Assembly (NCBI RefSeq): GCF_014203225.1 | Contig: NZ_JACHIO010000013.1 | Location: forward strand, 124,001 to 188,000 | Reading direction: 5' to 3' | Origin: Granulicella mallensis | Lineage (GTDB): Bacteria; Acidobacteriota; Terriglobia; Terriglobales; Acidobacteriaceae | DNA length: 64,000 nucleotides | In this document: piece by piece, positions 35,554-44,324 of the stretch | Numbering within the stretch: the first letter of the stretch is position 1 | Layout: each line of letters opens with the position of its first letter | The notes under the pieces: generated by a model | What the model was told of the DNA's origin: nothing | Database searches by the model: none | The model's input: the letters and a program-made list of their open reading frames with translations, nothing else | Position numbers and translations under genes: made by a program

Positions 35554-36162
35554 CTACTTCTCAGCGCGTTCTTTCAAGCTTGTAAGCCAGAGTTGGTGCT
35601 TGTCGTGCATCTCGCTCGGCTGATTTTTACGGAAATCGATTGCACCTGGACCCTTTACCACTTCTTCAGTGACCACATGACAACCGTGTTCAGTCTTCAG
35701 GAGAAGAAACGTGTGGTAGGCGCTCATGCCAGGTCCGTCGCCAAACCATCCCAGACGACTATCCGGAACGAACTCATGAACACGGCTGGAGATGGGGACA
35801 CCGAACGTCTCCCAGGTAAAGTGCGTGTCTTGGCCAAGCTTGCCATCCGGGCTGTTCAGCAACTTGATGTCCTTCGAGTTCGAATACCACGAAGGCCACT
35901 TCTCGGCATCGATAAGGTTAGTAAAGACCGTCTCGCACGTAGCGTGGATTACGATCTCGTTATGCGCGAAGAGTTCGGCCTGTTCCGGATGAAAGCCATG
36001 AGGCCAATGAATATCTGGGTTACGTTTTGCGCCATCTGCATTGAAAGTAAGTGCTTCGTTCATTGGTGTCTTCTCCTTGTATTGTGCGTGGGCTGCCGAC
36101 ACTAACGCTGTCGAAAACAAAGCAAGTAAGGCAAGGATTGTCCAGTAGTTTCTTTTTGTCAT
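35554..36162 (-). CDS. Secreted SRPBCC-family protein, paralogue of the fusion gene
   Basis: A 202-residue protein with a signal peptide (YWTILALLALFSTALVSAAHAQ) and one SRPBCC domain: ATCETVFTNLIDAEKWPSWYSNSKDIKLLNSPDGKLGQDTHFTWETFGVPISSRVHEFVPDSRLGWFGDGPGMSAYHTFLLL (split for length here, residues about 75-165). It is similar along its whole length to residues 30-200 of the protein at 28610-30124. One of the two was probably derived by domain duplication, with the MBL part gained or lost. It is located beside the TDT transporter. Confidence 0.85.
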   Translation of the reverse strand: MTKRNYWTILALLALFSTALVSAAHAQYKEKTPMNEALTFNADGAKRNPDIHWPHGFHPEQAELFAHNEIVIHATCETVFTNLIDAEKWPSWYSNSKDIKLLNSPDGKLGQDTHFTWETFGVPISSRVHEFVPDSRLGWFGDGPGMSAYHTFLLLKTEHGCHVVTEEVVKGPGAIDFRKNQPSEMHDKHQLWLTSLKERAEK

Positions 36163-36391
36163 TTCTTATCTCCTTCTGTACTTTGCGCCTCAACCGGCGA
36201 GCGCAAACACGACTTCTAATGTTGTCTCGCTTTCGAGCGAGTCTTTTTCGCCGCCATCGAACTTCGATCCAGCCGTCCCTAAACCCATCGATCATTTGCA
36301 TGCGCGTTGTTGAGTTCTTCATCCATTGATAGAAAGAGCTCCCCCATCTGCATCCGGAAATTGCCTCATCCGTGATCCGAAGGATCGATGG

Positions 36392-37012
36392 TCAAGGCAG
36401 AGATATCGTTTCCCGAACATCGATACCTCGCATGCCCGCTCTCCGAGCCGCTTCCAAGCCTTCCTCCGTGTTTTCGAAGACGACGCATTTCATCGGCAGA
36501 ACATTCATCCGTTTTGCCGCAAACAAAAATAGGTCTGGGGCAGGTTTCCCGTGCTCTACTTCATCAGCGGTTATCACGTAGTCGAAAAGATCCCATAGTC
36601 CGGCGCTCTTCAAAGTCGCACGAACATTTCGTCGGCTGCCACCAGACGCTACGCTAAGAGGAACTCTTCCTTTCCATGTCTTTGCGATGGAGGCTACCCA
36701 AGGAACTGGGTGAATCAGTGACACATTTTGCACATAAATGCGATCATGATCTGCGATCACCCCAAGTTTATCGATTGGAACTTTAGCTACTTCGGACTCG
36801 TACGCCTCAAGCAAGGCCGTTGCTGAGATGCCAACTCGATCTAGGTACCACGTCTTTTCTATAACCAGGTTCCGCTGTGCGAATGCCTCGTGAAAGGCCA
36901 TTAGATGAATCGCTTCAGTATCAACCAACGTCCCATCGCAATCAAAAATCATGGCAGAGAAGCTGAGGCTCGCCAGCATGGTCAGTACGCTGTCTTGCTT
37001 CAACCTTTCCAT
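36392..37012 (-). CDS. HAD-superfamily phosphatase, beta-phosphoglucomutase-like
   Basis: The protein is about 206 residues. Motif I is MIFDCDGTLVDTEA, motif II is PLSVASGGSRRNV, and the late motif is KPAPDLFLFAAKRM then CVVFENTEEGLEAARRAG. In motif IV the usual ED pair reads ENTEEG, with Asn in place of Asp, which is a mild deviation. The cap domain lies between motifs I and II. Substrates of such HAD enzymes are typically sugar phosphates. The start is uncertain (ATG 37012 or an internal ATG). Confidence 0.85.
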   Translation of the reverse strand: MERLKQDSVLTMLASLSFSAMIFDCDGTLVDTEAIHLMAFHEAFAQRNLVIEKTWYLDRVGISATALLEAYESEVAKVPIDKLGVIADHDRIYVQNVSLIHPVPWVASIAKTWKGRVPLSVASGGSRRNVRATLKSAGLWDLFDYVITADEVEHGKPAPDLFLFAAKRMNVLPMKCVVFENTEEGLEAARRAGMRGIDVRETISLP

Positions 37013-37146
37013 ATATATGGAATACACCAGTTGAAGAAAATATTACGCAATGGAAGTTATGAAATATTAAACATGCCTTGATAACGGTTTGGAATGGGCT
37101 TGTAGTTTGGATGCCTTGCTCTCGTCTGTGAAAGGTGTGTGGGAAT

Positions 37147-37326
37147 GATCTCGTGCCCGAGGATCTCAAAGCGGGAGTGCACGGCGCTCTAGTGGCCCAA
37201 GTCCCTTTGGGTCGTCTCGCCCAGCCCGAGGAGATTGCCAAGGCTTTAGCTTTCCTAGCCTCGAAAGATGCAAGCTACATCGCTGGAGCGGGAATATCTG
37301 TAGATGGCGGAGCCGCCCAGATCTAA
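37147..37326 (+). pseudogene. 3' remnant of a short-chain dehydrogenase gene
   Basis: The frame VPLGRLAQPEEIAKALAFLASKDASYIAGAGISVDGGAAQI is the classic C-terminal end of an SDR enzyme, stopping at 37326. The Rossmann and catalytic parts are missing upstream, where the sequence is AT-richer and non-coding. It is a truncated remnant, not a gene. Confidence 0.75.
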
Positions 37327-37543
37327 TGTGTTGGTGGGTGCGTCGCGGCTTTGGACGCACCCATTCTCTTACCACAGACGTCAGCAATAATGCGCTTATC
37401 CGTAGATCGTCGACATCCGTGTGTGCATTGGCCTGCTCTTACCAGTCGAGATCTGGATCTGTAATCCAGGCTGAGTTCCCGTTACCGATCATTTCGATCC
37501 GGCCTTCATGAAGGTTCTACCGGACCGTAGCGCTGCGGAGACG

Positions 37544-38314
37544 CTACATCTTCACGCCACCGTTCACCTCTATGCGCTGCCCATTGACCCAGCCGTTATC
37601 GTCAGACAGTAACGCAGCGATTGCTGGTCCAATGTCGTCCGGGCCAGCCACACGACCTAGAGCCGTATGATTGGCGACTAGCTTGTTTACCTCGGGGTTG
37701 TCGCGCACGATGCCGCCGCTAAAGTCCGTTGCAACTGCACCGGGTGCGACGACATTGACCGTGATGCGGCGCGGGCCTAGTTCGGTCGCCATGTGTCGCG
37801 AAAGAACGTCGATGGCTCCCTTCATCGAGGCGTACGCAGCTCCTCCACGACTCGAAAGGCGAGTGCGGGTGGTCGAAATATTGACAATCCGGCCACCATC
37901 TTTCATTAGAGGCAGCAGCGTCTGCGTCAGAAACAACACGCCCTTGAAATGGACGGTGTAGATGCTATCCATCTCTTCTTCGGTGACACTCTCCAAGGGC
38001 ATGTTGCGATGATTGTTGCCCGCGTTGTTGACCAGGTAGTCGAAGCGCTCCGCCCCTATTTCGGCGAGCACGCCGCGCACGCTTTCAGCGAAAGCCTCGA
38101 ACTCGCTGACTTTGCTGGTATCGAGATGCAGCGCAAATGCCTGCACGCCAAAAGACTTAGCTGCAGCAATGACCGCATCCGCGTCCTCGCGATGACTGTG
38201 ATACGTAAAGATCACGTTCACTCCGCCCCGTGCGAGACTTTCCACGGTGCTGCGACCGATGCCTCGGCTTCCTCCAGTGACGATAGCAATCTTTCCTTGT
38301 TGATCCAGTGACAT
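37544..38314 (-). CDS. SDR-family oxidoreductase (3-oxoacyl reductase-like)
   Basis: A 256-residue classical short-chain dehydrogenase. The cofactor motif is VTGGSRGIGRS, then NNAGNNHR. The catalytic Ser is in NISTTRTRLSSRGG and the YxxxK is AYASMKGA. The end VNGQRIEVNGGVKM is usual. It is divergent from a broken AraC regulator starting 103 bases away, which was probably its regulator. Confidence 0.93.
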   Translation of the reverse strand: MSLDQQGKIAIVTGGSRGIGRSTVESLARGGVNVIFTYHSHREDADAVIAAAKSFGVQAFALHLDTSKVSEFEAFAESVRGVLAEIGAERFDYLVNNAGNNHRNMPLESVTEEEMDSIYTVHFKGVLFLTQTLLPLMKDGGRIVNISTTRTRLSSRGGAAYASMKGAIDVLSRHMATELGPRRITVNVVAPGAVATDFSGGIVRDNPEVNKLVANHTALGRVAGPDDIGPAIAALLSDDNGWVNGQRIEVNGGVKM

Positions 38315-38416
38315 GGTTCCTCCTGATCCTCTTCCAAACTAAGCCGCCGAAGAGCGATGCGGAATGGCCTGGTTTCGCAATTTCTTGCCTATTCCTCTCA
38401 CGTACACTGATCTTCC

Positions 38417-39358
38417 ATGGGTGCCACGAAGAACAGGAGAGCGCAAAGTCTCGACAACCTGGCGCAGGCGCTGGGCCGCTACACGGAATCGTGCGCAACG
38501 ACGAACCCCTACCCGACCGCCATCGAGGGCTTCGTGGTCCTTCGTTCCGATCAGCCGAAGCTTCCCAGCTACCGGCTCTTCCAGCCTGCTCTTTGCGTCG
38601 CGATACAAGGGAGCATGTGGGCCACTTTTGGCGACGTTCGCTATGTGTACAACGCCGGACAGGCAATGGTTGTCACCGTTGAAATGCCGTCACGCGGCGC
38701 TGTCTCTCAGGCAAACCCCGGCGACCCCTTTTTAGGTTTCGTCCTTGTTCTCGATCTGGCTGTTTTGCATGAACTTGTAGAGCAGATGTCATCGCAGCCG
38801 AAGAGCCAGACACATGCTTCGTCGGCCTCGCCTGCGGGTGTCTGCGTCGTCGATCTCAGCGCAGAGGCGTTGGATTGCCTAAGCAGAGCGATGCGTATGC
38901 TTGAGACGCCGACAGCCATCCCGCTGCTCTATCCTAGGCTGTACCGCGAGCCGCTCTATTGGCTGCTAACGGGCTCTGGCGGAGGACAGCTCCTACACAC
39001 AGTCGTAGCATCCAGCCGCGAGAACAGATTGATCGCCGCGATTCACGAACTGAAGACACGCTTTGCGGAAGCGGTGCGGGTCGATGAACTGGCTTCCATC
39101 GCTTGTATCAGTTCTGCAACCTTCCATCGTCACTTCAAAGCGACAACAGGGATGAGTCCTCTGCAATATCAAAAGGAGCTACGCCTGCTGGCGGCTTGAC
39201 GGCTCATGCTCGAAAACAGTTCAAACGTTGAGACAGTCGCAACAGAAATAGGCTACGAAAGTGCTCCACAGTTCAGCCGCGAGTATGCGCGGATGTATGG
39301 CCGCCCGCCACGCCGTGACGTACGTGCGTTGGCTGAATTTGTGAGCGAATCCTTCTAA
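38417..39358 (+). pseudogene. AraC-family regulator interrupted by an in-frame TGA
   Basis: The open frame from 38417 encodes an AraC_N domain (PSYRLFQPALCVAIQGSMWATFGDVRYVYNAGQAMVVTVEMP) and the first HTH of an AraC domain (VDELASIACISSATFHRHFKATTGMSPLQYQKELRLLAA). A TGA at 39197-39199 stops it. The same frame continues without shift for 52 codons to a TAA at 39356-39358 and encodes the missing second HTH (VETVATEIGYESAPQFSREYARMYGRPP). In intact relatives the stop position is Arg, so a single CGA-to-TGA change explains it. A shortened protein of 260 residues would lack the second HTH. Confidence 0.88.
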
Positions 39359-39469
39359 CAGCGAAGGGCAGTTCCCGATGGACGCTGCTCTTGTCATCTG
39401 TCTTCGGGTGATGCCAGACCAAACGGCACGTCGACTCGCCTTCTCGACAAACGCCAAATCGACGATGCG

Positions 39470-41372
39470 GTGCGCCGGGATAAACCGGCATGAAGCAGGG
39501 AATGAAAGAGTCCCACGAGAAAGGAGTAGCGAACCGCTCGGCCTCGAGTTTTGCGTTGCACACCGCGAGGTGTGCGGCGAAGCGTAAACAGGGGTACAGG
39601 TGGGCTGGGTATTGAGCTCCGAAAAGATGCAATCAGGACGCTGACGCTTTTGCATTGGCGGAAGGCAACACGGGCGGGAGCGATATCGCGAGTTCCTGTC
39701 CGGTCCTGCGTAGTCGTAGACCCCAGACACGCCTGGAAGCTTCATGCACGAGAACCGGGAGACCTCGGAGACGCCTGCTGCCAACCAGCAGGACGGCGGG
39801 TGAAGGCTTAGGCCGCAATATCCGCATGAACGTCCCCGAGGAGTCGGACAGCGGCATAGTACCTATGAATCATTCGAACAAAATCGAGCAGTCGATGGCG
39901 GAGAGTGAGGAGGGAAGGCCGCTGATCAAGGAGAACACCCATCAGTCCAGCACGCGCCCGACACAGAGCGGGGCTTGCGTGTCACAGGGGCTGGCGGGTG
40001 TGCGGAAAGCAGCAAGGGAACACAAGAAGAGGAAGTTCACCGCTCTGCTCCACCACGTCACAATCGATCTGCTAAGGAGCAGCTTCGGTTCTCTGAAGCG
40101 CAAGGCTGCACCCGGCGTAGATGGAATGACGTGGCAGGAGTATGAAACCGGGCTGGAGGGTCGGCTCGCCGATCTGCACAGCCGGGTGCATCGCGGTGCG
40201 TATCGGGCACTTCCATCGAGAAGGGTTTACATCGAGAAAGGCGACGGACGGAAGCGTCCGCTCGGGATCGCCGCACTGGAAGACAAGATCGTCCAGCACG
40301 CGATAGTCACCATCCTCAATAACATCTATGAGGAGGACTTCCTTGGCTTCTCGTATGGTTTTCGTCCGGGGCGCAGTCAGCATAAAGCGCTGGATGCGCT
40401 GTCTTACGCACTCGTGAAAAGGAAGGTGAACTACGTACTTGATGCCGACATCCAGGGCTTCTTCGATAACCTCGATAAAGCGTGGATGATCAAGTTCGTC
40501 GAGCATCGCGTCGCCGACCGACGCCTCCTGCGCCTGATCCAGAAATGGCTCAAGGCCGGGGCGATGGAGGACGGGAAATGGTCGGATACGGAGACAGGTA
40601 CTCCGCAGGGGTCGGTGATCTCACCACTCCTTGCCAACATCTATCTCCACTATGTGTTCGATCTCTGGGTGGACGTCTGGCGCAAGAAGTGTGCGCGAGG
40701 CGAGGTGATCGTTCTCCGCTATGCGGACGACATCGTCCTTGGCTTCCAGTGGGATACGGACGCAGACCGTTTTCGCAAGGACTTGGAAGAACGGCTGGGG
40801 AAGTTCAGACTGGAGCTGCATCCGGAAAAGACGCGCCGGATAGAGTTCGGGCGGTATGCCGAACAGAACCGGAAACGAAGAGGAGAAGGCAAGCCGGAGA
40901 CCTTCGACTTCCTTGGTTTCACGCATATCAGCGGGAAGAACGGGAACGGGTCTTATGCCGTGCGGCGCATGACGATCCGCAAGCGCATGCGAAAGAAGCT
41001 GCAGGAGATCAAGCAGCAACTCAGGATGCGCATGCATGATCCCGTGCCTCAGACCGGCGCGTGGCTCAGGTCAGTTGTACAGGGGTACTTCAACTACTAC
41101 GCTGTGCCCGGAAATCTCGATAGCCTCGGGCTGTTCCGGGAACGCGTGCTCCGCTACTGGGGGCAAGCGCTGAAGCGACGTAGTCAACGACACCGGTACG
41201 CCTGGGTCCGTCGCCTCAAGCTGGCCGCACAATGGCTTCCTACACCTCGCGTGATGCATCCTTGGCCCCTTGACCGCTTCGCCGCCAATCCGAGATAGGA
41301 GCCGCATGCGCTAATAAGCGCTCGTGCGGATCTGTGCGGGGGGCGATCAGTAATGATCGTCCCTACCGCGAC
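39470..41372 (+). mobile_element. Group II intron with its reverse transcriptase gene
   Basis: The 5' end is set at GTGCG (39470), followed by the hairpin GCCGGGATAAACCGGC, the usual first stem of bacterial group II introns. After the reverse-transcriptase gene comes a domain V-like hairpin (GAGCCGCATGCG... at 41299-41334). A domain VI-like stem with GGGCGATCA/TGATCGTCCC follows, with a bulged A in the CCCTACC strand. The 3' end is placed at ...CCGCGAC (41372), giving about 1.9 kb. The flanking exons would join within a codon of an open but unidentified frame. The ends are estimated by eye. Confidence 0.85.
39826..41298 (+). CDS. ltrA: Group II intron reverse transcriptase/maturase
   Basis: The protein is about 490 residues. 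Reverse-transcriptase blocks are clear: KRKAAPGVDGMTW, RRVYIEKGDGRKRPLGIAALEDKI, FSYGFRPGRSQHKALDAL, YVLDADIQGFFDN, GTPQGSVISPLLANIYLH and RYADDIVLGF with the catalytic YADD. A thumb/maturase domain X follows (GAWLRSVVQGYFNYYAVPGN...FRERVLRYWGQALKRRSQ). No HNH endonuclease domain is present at the C-terminus, so it belongs to an endonuclease-minus lineage. It assists splicing and retrohoming of the surrounding intron. The start could also be the ATG at 39865. Confidence 0.93.
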   Translation: MNVPEESDSGIVPMNHSNKIEQSMAESEEGRPLIKENTHQSSTRPTQSGACVSQGLAGVRKAAREHKKRKFTALLHHVTIDLLRSSFGSLKRKAAPGVDGMTWQEYETGLEGRLADLHSRVHRGAYRALPSRRVYIEKGDGRKRPLGIAALEDKIVQHAIVTILNNIYEEDFLGFSYGFRPGRSQHKALDALSYALVKRKVNYVLDADIQGFFDNLDKAWMIKFVEHRVADRRLLRLIQKWLKAGAMEDGKWSDTETGTPQGSVISPLLANIYLHYVFDLWVDVWRKKCARGEVIVLRYADDIVLGFQWDTDADRFRKDLEERLGKFRLELHPEKTRRIEFGRYAEQNRKRRGEGKPETFDFLGFTHISGKNGNGSYAVRRMTIRKRMRKKLQEIKQQLRMRMHDPVPQTGAWLRSVVQGYFNYYAVPGNLDSLGLFRERVLRYWGQALKRRSQRHRYAWVRRLKLAAQWLPTPRVMHPWPLDRFAANPR

Positions 41373-41505
41373 CTTTTCGAGGACAAATACCTCCGGAAAG
41401 ACGACTCGGCCTGTTCTCTCATTTGAGTGGTTATCGAGCGCGGTACTCCCAACAAGGCGGCAAGTGGTGGAACTAAAACTCTGCCGCCTTGGAAGTGAGC
41501 TGTTC

Positions 41506-42114
41506 CTAGGGATTCGCACCGTAACGCAGTCCGTCGATCAGGACATCGACCATCTTGCCCGCATAAGTGGGTTTTTCTCCATAGGGTCCGCGGCACATCG
41601 TAGCCACCGTCCATAAGAGTTCCTCTGCGTCAATATCGCTGCGGACAGCCTTAACGGCGATGGCACCGTCGAGCAACTCACGAAGTGCACCGCCCAGACG
41701 TTCCATCACGTACCCAGGCAGGGCTGCGTAGGCGGGATCGCCCGAGTGCAGTGCAGCCGCCAGGCCACGCTTTGCCCCAACAAAATCCATCAAGCGGTGG
41801 AGCCAGCGGGCCAGCGCTTCCTCCGGCTCATATTCGCCTGCGAACACCGCGGCTGCGTCCGCGCATGCTTCCACATGCGACTGCATGACCGCCACGATAA
41901 GGTCGGAGCGTTGCGGAAAATGGCGATACACGGTTCCTAAACCAACGCCCGCTCGCTCCGCAATCTCGCGCACAGGAGCATCCACGCCGGACGTCGCGAA
42001 CACCTCGGCTGCAGCACTGAGAAGAGCTGCGAGGTTTTGCTTGGCATGCGCACGCACCGGCGGCAGCTTCGTTGTTGTGCTCTTCTTCGGCGCGCGGGTA
42101 GACGCTGTTTTCAA
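41506..42114 (-). CDS. TetR-family transcriptional repressor
   Basis: The protein is about 202 residues, read from TTG 42114, which has AAGGGA 6 bases upstream. The N-terminal HTH is NLAALLSAAAEVFATSGVDAPVREIAERAGVGLGTVYRHFPQRSDLI. The C-terminal ligand domain resembles that of repressors controlling oxidoreductase genes. It is divergent from an SDR gene with a perfect palindrome in between, so it very likely represses itself and that gene plus the following aldo/keto reductase. Confidence 0.9.
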   Translation of the reverse strand: MKTASTRAPKKSTTTKLPPVRAHAKQNLAALLSAAAEVFATSGVDAPVREIAERAGVGLGTVYRHFPQRSDLIVAVMQSHVEACADAAAVFAGEYEPEEALARWLHRLMDFVGAKRGLAAALHSGDPAYAALPGYVMERLGGALRELLDGAIAVKAVRSDIDAEELLWTVATMCRGPYGEKPTYAGKMVDVLIDGLRYGANP

Positions 42115-42131
42115 GATGCTTCCCTTGCTTG

Positions 42132-42168
42132 CGGAACAATGTTCCGGTAATATCGGAACATTGTTCCG
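42132..42168. promoter_or_regulatory. Palindromic operator between tetR-type and SDR genes
   Basis: GGAACAATGTTCC at 42133-42145 and its exact reverse complement GGAACATTGTTCC at 42155-42167 are separated by 9 bases and flanked by C and G. Each half is itself near-palindromic, so two TetR dimers could bind. It lies 18 bases from the repressor start and 44 bases from the SDR start. Confidence 0.82.
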
Positions 42169-42211
42169 TTGCTCTTTAAGGATAACAGGACAGTCCCAAG
42201 GAGGATACAAA

Positions 42212-42967
42212 GTGTCGAATCAACGTATAGCTCTCGTGACTGGGGCCAATCAGGGAGTCGGATTCCAGGTTGCGAAGGAACTCGCCGCCAATGGTGTGAT
42301 GGTTTATGTCGGGTCGCGCAATCTGGAGCGCGGCGAAGCTGCCGCGAAAGAGATCGGCAACGGTGCGATCGCGCTGCAGATCGATGTCACCGATCAGGCT
42401 TCGATCCGTGCTGCGGCCGAGCGTGTCCGCACGGAGTTTGGCCGCCTTGATCTGCTTGTCAACAACGCAGCTATCTCGAACACAAGCAGGGGCGACCGCT
42501 CGCTCGAGGAGTTTTCCAAACTCACCCGTGCAAGCAAGATTTCTCTGGACGAGGTCCGCGCCATCTGGGAGACGAACGTCTTCGGTGCGCTTGCCGTGTA
42601 TCAAGCCATGTTGCCACTCCTGCGGGAATCCGCGCACGCACATATCGTCAATGTCTCCAGCGGCGTAGGTTCACTGACTACGAATGCGAAGTCGGATTTC
42701 CAATATCGCAAGATGTACAGCCCGGGCTATGCGGCCTCGAAGACAGCTTTGAACGCCATCACGCTAGCCATAATGATCGAACTGGAAGGCAGCGGGATCA
42801 AGGTCAACCTTGTATCCCCAGGCTTCACGAAAACGAATCTCAATGGCTATGCCGGGCTAGAGACACTTGAGGACGGCTCGCGCGAGGTAGTGCGGGTCGC
42901 GCTGCTCGGACCGGATGGTCCCACCGGAACCTTCACGCGCTGGGAAGGTGAAACGATCCCCTGGTAA
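42212..42967 (+). CDS. SDR-family oxidoreductase (carbonyl reductase-like)
   Basis: A 251-residue short-chain dehydrogenase read from GTG 42212, with AAGGAGG 7 bases upstream. Motifs are VTGANQGVGFQVAKEL, DLLVNNAAISN, IVNVSSGVGS and YSPGYAASKTALN (YxxxK). It resembles plant-type and bacterial carbonyl reductases with the TGANQG variant. The open frame extends upstream through the palindrome but that part is not coding. An aldo/keto reductase follows 70 bases later. Confidence 0.93.
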   Translation: MSNQRIALVTGANQGVGFQVAKELAANGVMVYVGSRNLERGEAAAKEIGNGAIALQIDVTDQASIRAAAERVRTEFGRLDLLVNNAAISNTSRGDRSLEEFSKLTRASKISLDEVRAIWETNVFGALAVYQAMLPLLRESAHAHIVNVSSGVGSLTTNAKSDFQYRKMYSPGYAASKTALNAITLAIMIELEGSGIKVNLVSPGFTKTNLNGYAGLETLEDGSREVVRVALLGPDGPTGTFTRWEGETIPW

Positions 42968-43037
42968 ATAGAAATTCCGTCCATGGAACCATCAAAGGCC
43001 GCTTCGGCCGCACAGCGAGAGAAGAAAGGAAACTGCC

Positions 43038-44063
43038 GTGAAATACCGCACGCTAGGCCGAACAGGCATCAAGGTCAGCCCATATTGCTTAGGAGCGATG
43101 ATGTTCGGCGGCATCGCCAACTCCGATCACGACGACTGCATTCGTATCATCCACAAGGCCTTAGATTTCGGCATTAACTTCGTCGACACCGCCGATCGAT
43201 ACAGCAACGGAGAGTCGGAGGAGATCGTCGGCAAGGCGCTCAAGGGTCGTCGCCAAAATATCGTGCTGGCCACTAAGGTGAACGGCGCAATGGGAGAGGA
43301 TCCAAATCAGCAGGGCAATTCGCGCCGTTGGATCACACAGGCCGTGGAGGCGTCGTTGCGCCGTCTTCAGACCGACCACATCGATCTTTACCAGATCCAC
43401 CGGCCCTCTCCCGATACCGACATCGAGGAGACGTTGTCGGTGCTCACGGACCTGATGCGCGCGGGCAAGGTGCTCGCCATCGGGTCATCGACGTTTCCTG
43501 CTTCCGAGATCGTGGAGGCGCAATGGGTGGCGGAGCACCGTGGCCTGGCTCGCTTCCGAACCGAGCAGCCACCTTATTCGATCCTCAACCGCAGTATCGA
43601 ACAGGAGGTTCTGCCCATCTGCGAGAAGTATGGGATGGGCGCGCTGGTCTGGAGCCCGCTGGCGAAGGGTATGCTCACCGGGCGCTACCGCAAGGGGCAC
43701 TCTCTGCCGGAGAGCCTGCGCGTCAAAGTCTTTCCCAAACAGATGTCCGACGAGCGCAATCTGGAGGCGGTCGAACGCCTCATCCCCATCGCCGAGGGAG
43801 CCGGGATTTCGTTGACGCATATGGCGATGGCGTTTGTGATGGCTCACCCCGGTGTAACATCGGCGATTCTCGGTCCACGCACGATGCAACAGCTGGACGA
43901 TCTGCTCGCCGGTGCCGAAGTTGCGCTTAGCGACGAAATCCTGGATAGGATCGACGAGGTCGTTGCGCCGGGGACCGACGCGGGGCCGATGGGCGCACTC
44001 TACACTCCGCCCGCAGTAACTCAGGCGAGTTTACGGCGTCGTCCAGATCGGGTTGCAGTTTGA
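43038..44063 (+). CDS. Aldo/keto reductase
   Basis: A 341-residue NADPH-dependent aldo/keto reductase of the YghZ/AKR13-like group. The catalytic Asp, Tyr, Lys and His lie in NFVDTADRYSNGESEEIVGKAL, NIVLATKVNG and HIDLYQIHRP. The C-terminal cofactor region is HPGVTSAILGPRTMQQLDDLL. GAAAGGAAA lies upstream of the ATG. Together with the preceding SDR it forms a small operon for carbonyl detoxification under the TetR-type repressor. Confidence 0.94.
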   Translation: MKYRTLGRTGIKVSPYCLGAMMFGGIANSDHDDCIRIIHKALDFGINFVDTADRYSNGESEEIVGKALKGRRQNIVLATKVNGAMGEDPNQQGNSRRWITQAVEASLRRLQTDHIDLYQIHRPSPDTDIEETLSVLTDLMRAGKVLAIGSSTFPASEIVEAQWVAEHRGLARFRTEQPPYSILNRSIEQEVLPICEKYGMGALVWSPLAKGMLTGRYRKGHSLPESLRVKVFPKQMSDERNLEAVERLIPIAEGAGISLTHMAMAFVMAHPGVTSAILGPRTMQQLDDLLAGAEVALSDEILDRIDEVVAPGTDAGPMGALYTPPAVTQASLRRRPDRVAV

Positions 44064-44324
44064 CCCGATTCACGATCGTATGACAACTTTCTTAGAACCT
44101 CGCGACTACGAAGAGTATCTCGCACCATCCAAAAGACCACACGTTCACCTCTTGCGCATCATGGCGGCAAACAAGATGAAAGCACGGCTCGTCAATGCCA
44201 CGCCAATCACTAGCCAGCAAGTAAGGCTCTTCGATAGCCAATGAGCAAGACGGCCGCGAGACTGGAAACGGCCCTTAGCTTGCTTTTATCTTCGCTACAC
44301 CCGCGACGGATGCTTCCGCCAATT

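Noticed and set aside
39572..39600. Alternative group II intron 5' end at a second GTGCG
   Set aside because: The GTGCG at 39470 is followed by the standard first stem-loop, while the one at 39572 lies inside what looks like domain I.
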